Shown here piece by piece: positions 1-9,800 of a stretch of 64,000 bases of DNA (position 1 is its first letter; every line of letters starts with the position of its first letter). The position numbers and the translations under genes are program-made. The notes beneath the pieces are model-generated. The model was not told the origin of the DNA. It worked only from the letters and a program-made list of their open reading frames with translations, and ran no database searches. Origin of the DNA: Paludibacteraceae bacterium (GTDB lineage Bacteria > Bacteroidota > Bacteroidia > Bacteroidales > Paludibacteraceae); assembly GCA_024693065.1 (NCBI GenBank), contig JAILLP010000018.1, positions 1 to 64,000 of the forward strand, written 5' to 3'.

Positions 1-3000
1 CTTCGGGTTAGACTTCGCGATATGTTGCGACAACAGGGATGCGAAGTGTGCGGCGGAATAGCTCACCGCGTTCTCATGCTCCACCGACGCCACCGAAGGC
101 AGCGCCTGCACGGCGTACCAGATAGGGTCCTTCGCGAACTCGAGCTTCAGGAAGCGGGAGGAGAGCGTGGTGGATTGGTTGTTCACTAGGTTATCGAACG
201 TGTAGTTCTTCGTTTGTCCACCCCTTACGTAGAGCGGCAGGGACTGCGTCACGACCATGCGGTCGGAGAGGATAGGAAGCAAGGTCTGCTCCGCATCCGA
301 GAAGTTGCTCGCCACGGCGGAGGTGCGCACCAGCACGGCATCCCTATCACGAGGCACGTCGAACGTCCAAGTAACCGCCGTGTTCTTGCCAGCCTCCACA
401 GCAAACCGGGCATTCAGTTTTGCGACCACCTTCTCCGTCACAGGGTCCAGCAGTTCCATGAGGGCGGTTCCTTTTACCGTTTTTTGGGAGAGGTTAATGA
501 CCTTGGCGGATAGCACGCAACGGTCGCCCTTGCGCAGGAAGCGAGGCAGGTTAGGAGAGATCATGAAATCCCTTTGGGTCACCATCTCTTCAGACATCTG
601 TCCGAAGAAGAGGTCCTTGGTATGCGCCAAGGCCCGGAATCTCCAGCGGGTGAGGCTCTCCGGCACCTCGAAGGAGAACTGCACATTACCCTTCTTGTCC
701 GTATAGAGCTGCGGGTAGAAGAAGGCGGTCTCGGAGAAGTTCTTGCGTACCTGCAGATTTTTCCCCATAGAGACATCACTCTGCGACGATAGCGCAGTAA
801 GTCCTTTCATTTTTACACCATAAGCGGCCTCGACCATAAGATTAGAGGGATTGTTATTGCTATCGAGAGGATGTAAAGAGAGAAGACTGCTTGTGGAGCC
901 TGTCAGATCCCGCTTTTTCGGCCTATTGTACTCACCTGTCACGACAAACTCATAGGGTGAGTGCTTTGCTCCATCAGGCAAGGAGATAAAATGGGCGAAT
1001 GACCATTTTGGTTTAGTTATAAAATCTACTTCAGCTGTCAAATAACCATCCAAAGGTATGAACGTCTCCGCCCATCTGCACGCTTCCCATTTCGGAAATA
1101 CGAACCAGGATCTCGGTTCAAGATCGAACACCCATTCCCCATAATAATTATAACGCCCTAATTTATCCACTGAGGCGTCATACATGGATGCCAACACTTC
1201 CGCTTGTTTCCCCTTCGGCAGAGTGAGAGTCCAAAACTCTTGCGCACCCGGCAGCATCTTATCCCTGAAGGAGGAGAGTTTGATAGGCATCTTCTTGTTC
1301 TCCTTCTTTTTAGTGATGGTGAATTCCCTACTATAGAGTTTTCCTTTGCTTACCAGGAAAAACTTAACATTCAGGTTCTCACCATTTTTCTTTTTTAGAG
1401 AGAAAGAGAAATCCTTAATTTCATCGTTCAGTTGAATCCAACGCTTCTCCACCACATCCTGCTCATCCGACACCACCATCAGCAGATGGCCCGTCTTTAG
1501 GGAGGAACCGACACGGACGTTGTACGATTCCCCGAAGGACAACTCCACATTCTTTATGTTCTCGCTCCAAAAAGCCGTCCACAAAGGAGGGCGTCTATCG
1601 TTCCCCCTGGAAAGTACCAGTTTATAGGAAGAGGCGTTTTCAGTCCCTTTTTTATCCATCGCCTTCAACGTCAGCTCATATTCCCCGGAAGCCCACTGCT
1701 TAGTATTCAAAGGGAGTTGGAACATACCCTCTTCATCGGACCGGACATTGCCGGAGGCAACTATATCCGTCCCGTGCGACACTTCATACGAGACCATCGT
1801 CTCCTGCCCCATCCCATACAGATTTGTGATCCTGTATTTCGCGCTCTGGAAGTTTTCCATCCGCACAGGGTCAGCGTCAGTTTTTTCGTCAAGGAAAGGC
1901 GTTGTGAAGTAAAGGGAACGGTCGCTCACCCTGACAAAAAGTTTTTCCTCATGCGTCTCTCCTTTCTCATCCGTCACCTTCGCGTAGACGTTGTAAGTGT
2001 AAAACGTTTCATCCCTCCTGCCATCCACTTTTCTTTGAGCCACAAAAGGAATCATGAATGAGCCATCAGCCGAGGCCCTACACGAATCTTGCGCCACATC
2101 ATCCGTCTTCCAACCATACCCACCGTTGCGCCTTGATACGCGTTCAACACGGTACTCCACTTTCACTCCCGACAGCGGTGCGCCCAACAGGTAATCGGCT
2201 TGTCCCCTCACTTGAATCGTATCGCCAAAAGAGAAGTCTTCTGCCGGGCAAGTCAGTTTCACTTCGAACGTCGGACGTTTATACTCCGCGACCTCGATGA
2301 AGACCCTCTCTCTTTGTTTGAAATATTCAACACGTATCTGATACCTGGCGGGTCGCACATTCTCTGGCAAGGCAAAAGAGGAAGACGCCGAACCGAATAT
2401 GTTCGTCACCAACTCCTTTTCATCAACTATTTCGCCTCTAATACTTTCCAACTTGACCGTAACCTTCTCATCAGTTATCAGTTTAGTCTGCCCCTGAGAA
2501 ATCTGATACAGAATAATTTTAAAATTAACCTGCTGGGAAGGCCGATAAACAGTGCGGTCCGTGTAGATGTTGGCATATATATGCACATCCTCCACAATCC
2601 CATACCGGTTCCATCGTCTGCCCGGAGAATAGAAATAACGCACATAGTCTCTCCAATTATAATCCGGAGAGAGAAACACATCATCACCATCCACGAAGCA
2701 AGTCCGGACTTCATGTTGGTCAGTATAATCATGAATTGTGATATTCGCAAAACCGGATGGGTCAGTGGTCTGCTCACTAATGGTTTCGTATGCTTTACCC
2801 GCATCTGAGGAGTAAGATCTTTTTTGGGCAATTAATTTCACATCCGACTTGGGTGCACCAGTATTCGCATCCATTACAACATAATCCTTGGAAGATTCAT
2901 TTCGATTCCTTTTGCCAGTTGCCAAGCAAAAAAGATCAGAGACCTCAAATGCCATGAACTTATCGGTTGTGTCAACCCTAAGTCCGTACAAACCATAGGG

Positions 3001-4302
3001 GAGAGTCGATAAATTAAGCACCGTATCACGTAAGACGCAATAGTTCGTCTTTGAGAGGTCAAAAAGAAAAGATTGCAATAGGGTAGTCGAAACATCATGG
3101 GGGTTCCTGCTATATAGATTACGAGGAGAATAACAATAATGCCTCCCAAAAACGTCATGGATGTCGTAATCGCCTGCGGAAGAGTAGTTTATGCGGGAAA
3201 GATTCAGTTTTAGCTGATTCATGTTCGCATAGGAGACTTTCACCTTTACCGTATCCGATGTATGAATTTTCGTATTCACCAAAGAGATGGATAGCCTTGG
3301 TTCGTTTAACAATTCGGAGAAGTCTTGTAAAACATATGTTTTCTCATGGTCAGGGAAGGATTTGATACCCTCTTCGCAAATATCCATCAATCGTTGAGGC
3401 AGCTTTGAATCCTCCGGCAAATCCTCCCATGAAACGTTCTTTCCCAGTTCCCTGAGTAAAGATATGCGAACCAGGATGGAGGCGCGATGATCCTTCACCT
3501 CCTCTAACAGGGATTCCAGCTGGTGTATGATCGCAGACCTCTCTCCATTATCTTTGAACTTGAACTCCAGCAACATCAGTTTTGTTTTCACGTATGCGTC
3601 ACGCTCCTTGTCGTTCGCATGGAAGTCCACCCAATCCGCCATCAGTTTCCCTTTTTCCCTAGCGTTAAAAATGCTATCCTTCACCATCCAATGATAGGGA
3701 GACTCCCTTTCCAGCATATTGGACAAGAAAAAGTCATAGAGTGTGGGATAATAGATGCGGCTGCCCTCCCCAAAGTTCAAGATGAGTTCGTATTGGGAGG
3801 AAGGTGTACTTTTCATTTTTTCGTTGGAGATGGCTTCAAGCCAATTATCACGGATGTTTTTGATAAACAGACGAGCCGTCCATTCGCTGATATCCTCCGG
3901 CACATAGTCGTCCAGGTCTGTGCGTCTAGCGATGTTATCGATATTCTCCTGGTAATAACTCCGATACAATTCCCCGACCATGAAAGTGGCGACGGAGCGG
4001 GCCACATCGTCCTTCGTTCTTTGCCGGAACTTCTTCACCTCGGATAGGCAAGTCACGAAGGAGGAATCACCGATAAAGCTCCTCGCATTCGCCCGTTTGA
4101 TGATGCAACATAATTCCTGCGGCGCATTCCTTTCCGCCTTCGCATGTTTTTCGATGGCGCTGATTTTGGCCAACGCCTTCTTAGGCTCGGTGTATATCAG
4201 TTCATCCATGGACTCCCACTCCTTGGCATAGTCAAAAGAGGAGAATAGTCCCCAAACAAGCACTATACCGATTATCGTTAAACAAAAAGAGCCTCTCTTC
4301 AT
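1..4302 (-). CDS. Alpha-2-macroglobulin family protein, 5' part (3' end beyond the window)
   Basis: The frame is open from an ATG at 4302 to the left edge, giving about 1434 residues with no stop, so the gene continues outside the window. The N-terminus has a signal peptide (MKRGSFCLTIIGIVLVWGLF). Residues from about 550 show the macroglobulin MG2-like signature (an 'Y-DRTVYRPSQQVNFK' stretch). Near residues 1260-1300 is the A2M core motif 'TEAFFYPQL...SLTRWRF'. Family members are periplasmic or surface protease traps, and many Bacteroidetes forms carry a CxEQ thioester. Here the region at about 34-120, normally of the type WYAVQALPYL..ECxEQ, reads WYAVQALPSVASVEHENAVS, so the Cys and Gln positions are Asn and Ser. 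Trapping by covalent thioester is therefore unlikely. The family call is firm. The domains after the edge are unseen. Confidence 0.9.
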   Translation of the reverse strand, partial: MKRGSFCLTIIGIVLVWGLFSSFDYAKEWESMDELIYTEPKKALAKISAIEKHAKAERNAPQELCCIIKRANARSFIGDSSFVTCLSEVKKFRQRTKDDVARSVATFMVGELYRSYYQENIDNIARRTDLDDYVPEDISEWTARLFIKNIRDNWLEAISNEKMKSTPSSQYELILNFGEGSRIYYPTLYDFFLSNMLERESPYHWMVKDSIFNAREKGKLMADWVDFHANDKERDAYVKTKLMLLEFKFKDNGERSAIIHQLESLLEEVKDHRASILVRISLLRELGKNVSWEDLPEDSKLPQRLMDICEEGIKSFPDHEKTYVLQDFSELLNEPRLSISLVNTKIHTSDTVKVKVSYANMNQLKLNLSRINYSSAGDYDIHDVFGRHYCYSPRNLYSRNPHDVSTTLLQSFLFDLSKTNYCVLRDTVLNLSTLPYGLYGLRVDTTDKFMAFEVSDLFCLATGKRNRNESSKDYVVMDANTGAPKSDVKLIAQKRSYSSDAGKAYETISEQTTDPSGFANITIHDYTDQHEVRTCFVDGDDVFLSPDYNWRDYVRYFYSPGRRWNRYGIVEDVHIYANIYTDRTVYRPSQQVNFKIILYQISQGQTKLITDEKVTVKLESIRGEIVDEKELVTNIFGSASSSFALPENVRPARYQIRVEYFKQRERVFIEVAEYKRPTFEVKLTCPAEDFSFGDTIQVRGQADYLLGAPLSGVKVEYRVERVSRRNGGYGWKTDDVAQDSCRASADGSFMIPFVAQRKVDGRRDETFYTYNVYAKVTDEKGETHEEKLFVRVSDRSLYFTTPFLDEKTDADPVRMENFQSAKYRITNLYGMGQETMVSYEVSHGTDIVASGNVRSDEEGMFQLPLNTKQWASGEYELTLKAMDKKGTENASSYKLVLSRGNDRRPPLWTAFWSENIKNVELSFGESYNVRVGSSLKTGHLLMVVSDEQDVVEKRWIQLNDEIKDFSFSLKKKNGENLNVKFFLVSKGKLYSREFTITKKKENKKMPIKLSSFRDKMLPGAQEFWTLTLPKGKQAEVLASMYDASVDKLGRYNYYGEWVFDLEPRSWFVFPKWEACRWAETFIPLDGYLTAEVDFITKPKWSFAHFISLPDGAKHSPYEFVVTGEYNRPKKRDLTGSTSSLLSLHPLDSNNNPSNLMVEAAYGVKMKGLTALSSQSDVSMGKNLQVRKNFSETAFFYPQLYTDKKGNVQFSFEVPESLTRWRFRALAHTKDLFFGQMSEEMVTQRDFMISPNLPRFLRKGDRCVLSAKVINLSQKTVKGTALMELLDPVTEKVVAKLNARFAVEAGKNTAVTWTFDVPRDRDAVLVRTSAVASNFSDAEQTLLPILSDRMVVTQSLPLYVRGGQTKNYTFDNLVNNQSTTLSSRFLKLEFAKDPIWYAVQALPSVASVEHENAVSYSAAHFASLLSQHIAKSNPK

Positions 4303-4368
4303 AAATCAGATATTTTATTGTCCTAAATTATAAAAAAATTACAATTTGGCAACCTAATGCAATTTACG

Positions 4369-4433
4369 ATTTAACGATTTACGATTTGTGGGGTTCGTGG
4401 GTATTTACGATTTTATGATTTACGATTTACGGG
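4369..4433. repeat. AT-rich tandem heptad repeats (TTTACGA type)
   Basis: The spacer between the A2M gene and tamL holds several imperfect copies of ATTTACGATTT. Comparable heptads (TTTACTA) occur at 46691-46743, and related TTAAGAATTA runs occur at 61026-61085. Function is unknown. Confidence 0.6.
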
Positions 4434-4466
4434 GGAACATTCATATATGGGCATCCCCCGCCAAAA

Positions 4467-4537
4467 ACAGGGGTTGACACCCCTGCCTGTGATGTGGTCG
4501 CCCCATTGGGGCTCAAGGTGTACGCATCATATGGGGA
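4467..4537. repeat. Dispersed intergenic palindromic element, copy A
   Basis: A 71-nt block matches 61181-61251 at about 62 of 71 positions. It opens with the perfect inverted repeat CAGGGGTTGACACCCCTG and continues with a second imperfect GCCCC/GGGGC hairpin. Several differences lie in the loops or are transitions, as expected for a structured repeat. It lies 38 nt downstream of tamL, so it could also serve as a transcript end. Confidence 0.75.
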
Positions 4538-4575
4538 TCACTCCCCAAGCAACTCTTAATTCTTAATTCTTAATT

Positions 4576-6882
4576 CTAGAACGGGTATCCCACCGCAAAG
4601 TGCAGTGCGAAGTTATCCTTCAGCCTAGGGTGCGTGACCACCCACTTGCTCTTCCCCACATTCCCTCCCGAAGGGTTTTCAGGGTTGTACAATTGCATGC
4701 CCGCATCGAAGCGCAGGACGAGGAAGCTGAGGTTCGGACGGACACCCATGCCCCACGAGAGGCCAAACTCCTTGTAGAAATCCGCTATGTTGAATTGCCC
4801 GTAAGGCTGGTTCTTGTAGGCCATGACCGTCCAGATGTTGCCGGCATCGAGGAAGGAAGCTAGCTCCAGGAAGGAGGAAAGCTTAAGTCTGTGCTCGATG
4901 TTGAAGACCAGCTTCACGTCGCCCGTACGTTGGAGGAAGTCTGAATTCACATTTGAATGGTAACGGCCTGGCCCTAGGGTACGGGTGCTCCATCCCCTGA
5001 CAGTGTTCGCCCCGCCCGCAAAGAAACGTTGCTCGTACGGCAGAATGTCGGAGTTGAGGTATGGGCAGGCGAAGCCGAAATCAGCGTGCAGCACCACCTG
5101 GTTGTTCCGCTTGGTCAGGAATACCTTGGAGACGTCGAAGGTAGTCTTCACGTATTGGGCGAAAGGGGTATCGAAGATCATGTACTTGCTATTGCTACCC
5201 TCGTCGGAGCCCTCGACAGGCTTCTTGTCGACGCCCACCAGCGCACAAACCGCGAAAGGCAACGTGCCCGCCATGTCGATTCCCCCACGCAACGTATAGC
5301 CACTACCGGCGGCGCTTCCCTTCCGGTGGCTCGAATAGGAGAACGAATAGGAGGTGCGGGTAATGAACTGGTCCATGTAGCTCTCCTTCAGCAAGGCGTT
5401 CTTCCCTCGCTCCAGATAGGCCGCGAACCAGTCGGACATATCCCTCGTGATGACATAGTTGATGTTATAGAGATCGAACGTGTGCGACATGCGTTGGCGG
5501 TGGCTCTTCCAACCATACCCCCAATCGAGCCCCACGAAACGTCGGTTATACTCCGGACGGTTCTGCCAATTGATGCTGGCGGAAAAATTGGTCGAGGACC
5601 CCACCTGCTTCTTGTACTTCTCCGGCAAGAGTCCGAAGATGATGCGCGGATAGGAGATCGAAGCCTCCACACCATACTCGTAGAAGTTGTTCGAGAGGAG
5701 TTGGACACCCTCTTCACGGCTACTGATATGCTCGTAGGCGCCATTCAGCTTGATGCGGAAGGTCTCGGAGCCCTTGAAGATGTTCTTGTTGGAGAAGGAG
5801 ATGTAGCTCGCCACACCCAGGTCGCCCGCATTGTTCGTGCCGTCGACACCGAACTGGAAGTAGTAGATGTTGGCGGGGGAGAGGTTGACATGCGCATCCA
5901 GCAAGGCGCTATCGCCCGGCACAGGCGTGAAACTAATGTTCACCTGCTCTACCGCGCTCAGGGAATTGAGCGAGGAGTGGGTCTTCTCAAGCAATAGGTC
6001 GCTGTAGTAACGCCCGGAACGAATGAAGTTGTTGTAGTAGATGATGGATGGGCGGATGAAGGTCTCCTCGCCACGAACTACCTTAATTCGTTTATAATCA
6101 AGTGTATCGACACCCCTGCTATAGGAATTGTTGACGATGACATTCCTGACACGGTAACGCACCAAGGAAGGGTCCACGCCCGTCAGCGAGTCGATGGCCT
6201 TCGTCGGACGGTATTTTAGGGCGATATCCACCTGATGGTTGCCCACCGTCGTGTCCACCAGGAAGTAGAGGTTATCCTTGCTGATGTTATAGTAGCCTTG
6301 GTTGCGGACATGGGAGATGATGCCTGCGGTCGACTCGTCCAGTTTGGCGGCGACGAAAGGCTCGTCCTTGGCGAACTCCAGCCAGCGGTGCACGATCTTA
6401 TAATCCACGATATTCCGCAACTCGGAAGAGTCTATTGCGTTCTCAGAGTTGCGTATGGTGTATTGGGTGTTCTCTTTCAAGCAATAGGTGAGGTAGGCCT
6501 TCTTGCCCTTCTTCGATAGGCAATGCCCGACTTGCGCGTTCAGGTAGCCTAAGTTATTCAGTTCCTTGCGCATTTGGGTCTCCGTCTTGAGCGTCAGATC
6601 CTCCGCATAGATGACAGGTGCGCTACCGATTTTCCGCAGGAGTCTGTTCATCCATTTCGTGGAGTCCCTGCCGGAGAGGGAGTAGATGCGTAGACCTAGG
6701 CGGGAGGCAGGTTTTTGGCGCAGGAGGTTCCCGAATTGTCCGGGATAGACCTTCCCGTCAAGCGATTCGATCTCCACGTCCCTGAGCAGGTATTCACCCT
6801 CCGGTACATACTTCGTGGAGCGGCAGGCCGAAAGCGTCAGCAACACAGCAATGGACCAAACAATCACCCTACTATTCACCAT
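4576..6882 (-). CDS. tamL: TamL, lipoprotein form of TamA (Omp85/BamA superfamily)
   Basis: A protein of about 768 residues with POTRA-like N-terminal repeats and a C-terminal 16-strand Omp85 barrel. The FxAGGANTVRGW region matches the conserved barrel motif of the family. The N-terminus MVNSRVIVWSIAVLLTLSAC carries a lipobox (LSAC), which marks the Bacteroidetes TamL form anchored by lipid in the outer membrane. I chose the ATG at 6882 because AGGAGG lies 7 nt before it; longer in-frame starts would run deep into tamB. The start overlaps the end of tamB by 11 nt, so translation is probably coupled. Together the two proteins form the TAM complex between inner and outer membranes, involved in outer-membrane assembly and lipid transport. 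Confidence 0.88.
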   Translation of the reverse strand: MVNSRVIVWSIAVLLTLSACRSTKYVPEGEYLLRDVEIESLDGKVYPGQFGNLLRQKPASRLGLRIYSLSGRDSTKWMNRLLRKIGSAPVIYAEDLTLKTETQMRKELNNLGYLNAQVGHCLSKKGKKAYLTYCLKENTQYTIRNSENAIDSSELRNIVDYKIVHRWLEFAKDEPFVAAKLDESTAGIISHVRNQGYYNISKDNLYFLVDTTVGNHQVDIALKYRPTKAIDSLTGVDPSLVRYRVRNVIVNNSYSRGVDTLDYKRIKVVRGEETFIRPSIIYYNNFIRSGRYYSDLLLEKTHSSLNSLSAVEQVNISFTPVPGDSALLDAHVNLSPANIYYFQFGVDGTNNAGDLGVASYISFSNKNIFKGSETFRIKLNGAYEHISSREEGVQLLSNNFYEYGVEASISYPRIIFGLLPEKYKKQVGSSTNFSASINWQNRPEYNRRFVGLDWGYGWKSHRQRMSHTFDLYNINYVITRDMSDWFAAYLERGKNALLKESYMDQFITRTSYSFSYSSHRKGSAAGSGYTLRGGIDMAGTLPFAVCALVGVDKKPVEGSDEGSNSKYMIFDTPFAQYVKTTFDVSKVFLTKRNNQVVLHADFGFACPYLNSDILPYEQRFFAGGANTVRGWSTRTLGPGRYHSNVNSDFLQRTGDVKLVFNIEHRLKLSSFLELASFLDAGNIWTVMAYKNQPYGQFNIADFYKEFGLSWGMGVRPNLSFLVLRFDAGMQLYNPENPSGGNVGKSKWVVTHPRLKDNFALHFAVGYPF

Positions 6883-9800
6883 CCTCATTCCTCCTTTCTT
6901 CCTTGGAAACCGTGTCACGAGGCGCCAATAGGTTGTTACCGTAAGCATCCTTGCCGAAAGGCAGGAGCCCACGGAAGGTCTTCGCCTCCTTGACAAAGAC
7001 CACACCGACCCCCTGCGTATTGCCGGAGGCGCGGTAAAAATCATTGTTCGTATGGTTAAAGGCTTTGAGCCTGACCACCTTTTTCTTGCCCAAGAGATAT
7101 TCCGCATCGAAGTCTCCCAAGAACGACGACCCGCTCTCCTCGTCGGCCGTCGCCTGCCGCTGATAGCCTAGGTTGGTGCTGAGCAACAGCCTGTCGTTGA
7201 ATAGTTTCGTGGAGACGGAGACATTCATCTCCATGTCGGAGAAATCCTCCTGCGAGGAGGTAAAGCCCGTACCGATGGTCACCTTATCGCCCAAGACGGA
7301 GGAGAGTGCGTTGTTCAAGGCGGAGGAGAGGGACGAGGAGGCCAATGAGGTGAGCATATCGCCCTGCGCCTGCTCATCCGGTGCATAGAACATGCCCAAA
7401 CCGATCAAGTAGGCGAACTCACGGATCCGTATCTCATCGGTCGTGATGATGCTGTTCACGTTCTGCGTCACGTTGTTGTCCGCCTTCGGCAGGGAAATGT
7501 CGTAGGTGAGGTTCATCTGCGAGAGCGATCCGGAGGCATGCACGCCGCAACGCACCGGCTGGCGGGTGGTGCTCAGACCCATGCTCGAGAAGGTGCTGCT
7601 GAGCGTGGCGAGGTCGGCCGTCAGGTCATACGAGGCGGTGGCATCGAACTTCAGTTTCATCGGGTCACCGTTGAACTCCACATAGGCGCCCCGCTGGATG
7701 GTGAACTTCTTGGCGGGGATCTCGCTCAGCTTGACCTTCACGTAACCGTTGTTCACCGTGTATCGGTTATAGATGGAGACGATTCCCTCGCTATAGGTGA
7801 CATGGAGGTTACCGTTTCCGTTGACCATGGCGCCATCCGCCACGTTGACGAAGAAGGAAGCCTGGTCGGTCAGTCCCACCATGATGTCCGCCTCAATGTT
7901 CAACGGAGGCTCCTTGTCAGCATTGGCAGAGTCCGCCTCCTCCGCACCGGCAGGCTGGACATAGACGATATTGTCGTAGGTCTGCACCTCCGTCACCGTC
8001 TCCGGCAGGACAATATTCAGCGAGGTCTTGTCACCGTTGCTGAACTCACCCGTCACCTTCATGTGCGTGTCCGTCCAGTTCAGGCGTAAGTCCTTGGCGT
8101 TCGCGTAGAAGACGCCATAGACCGTGTTCGACTTAGCCTTCGGGTTGTTCAGCAACAGGAAGTTGTCCATGTTCACCAAAAGATTGTATTTGAACGATTG
8201 GAGCCTTTCGTGGGAGATGTTACCCCTGATCGTCAGTTTGTTTCCGTTGTCGTCTTTCACAGTGAAGCGGTCCATCCTCAGTTGGTTCTTTTTGAACTTA
8301 ATGCTATCTGAGATAGAGTAGCCCACTCCCGTGTAGTTGACCCGCATATGGGAGTTCTTCAGGAAGAGGAAGCCGTCGAGCTCCGGGTCGGATATACTAC
8401 CCTCCGCCAAGATGCTGGCGCCCAAGAAGCCACGTATATCGGTCACGTAGTCCGAGGCGAACGGCAGGAAGGTCTCCAGCGGTAGGGAATCCATGGAGAT
8501 CACCATTTTCATCGTGTTTTCGGCAGGCATCACCACGCCCTGCACCTGTGCCAGGCGTTTGCCCCTATCGCTCAGCGATATTCGGGACAACACACCTTTC
8601 CGTTCATTGTGCCAGCGCATGTCCGCCACCAAGTCGCCGATACGTATGCCATCGTAGACAATGCTGTCGAGCCGCAAGCCATTGGTCTGGAAGCGCATCT
8701 TCTCACCCGTCAAGGCGGAGGCGCGCACCACACCGTTCAGGGAGCAGCGTAGCGGGATATGCTTTCGTGCGAATGCGGAGAGGATAGGCTCCAGATCCAC
8801 ATGGTCGAAACGGGCGCTCAACGTGTCGCTCAGTTCGTCGGAGATGACGCCGGCGACATCCATGAGGAGGTTGCCGTCTAGGGAGACACCCACGTTCTTC
8901 ACACCTATTTTCTGGCCCATTTGTCGTACGACGGCCGGGGATAATCCGAAATGATGCCCCGTTAATATCCATTCAGACTGTAGGGTGGAGAGGCACATGT
9001 TGAACCCGTCGGCACCCCACTTCTCGGAATGGATCACGAAGGGAAGCATACCCCTCAGCATCGCAGTGTCCGGCAAGGTGGTGAGTGCCAACCGACCGTC
9101 CATTCTATTCTGCGCGATGGAGGAGCGCAGATGCATATCCAGCATGGCGGCTCCGTTGGAGGCGGATGAGTCGGCCACCAAATCAGCATAGAGGCCCATC
9201 TTCTTGCCATCCGCATCCACGGCCAATTTAATGTCACGTAGTGTGGAGGTTCCGCTGCGGAAGTAGGGCAGTTCCAGTTTCATGTCCAATGAATTGTCCG
9301 GGGCGGAAAGCTTACCCGAAAGGGAAGCGCCCTCCTTCAGGGAGATATCTTGTCCGATGAAACGCATGAGGTCCTCCACCTCCTTCACCTTCACATGGAA
9401 GGCGAAACGGTCCTCCTTGCTTCCCTCCGGCACCTCCATCTTCAGGAAGAGGTGCGGCCAATAGGAGCGCACGACACCCAATACCGAAGGGTAGATATCC
9501 GCGAACTCATAGCGTCCCTTCAGGTCTACGTCCAAGGCGGGCGAAGAGAAGAAGAGGTGTCTCGTGCCATCCGCTAGGGTCACATGACGGGCGACGGATG
9601 GTTTGCTCCAGATGATGCTAGCGGAGTCACCGCTCAGGTTAAGGCTATCGATGGACACCTCGCCCAGGAGCGTATTGAGGTCCGTCACACGGGCGGAGAG
9701 CGCCACGTCGATCCGTGCATTGCCGAGCGAGTCGGCGAGATGGGTGGCCTGGGGCGAGAAATTGCGGATCACCGTCGACACAGCGAAACGGGGCACCTCA

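Noticed and set aside
1-4302. Apparent gene desert with only small ORFs
   Set aside because: The real gene is an A2M frame open to the window edge on the minus strand.
5029-5997. Long plus-strand ORF (322 codons) inside tamL
   Set aside because: Antisense shadow of a well-supported gene; no family signature or signal peptide.
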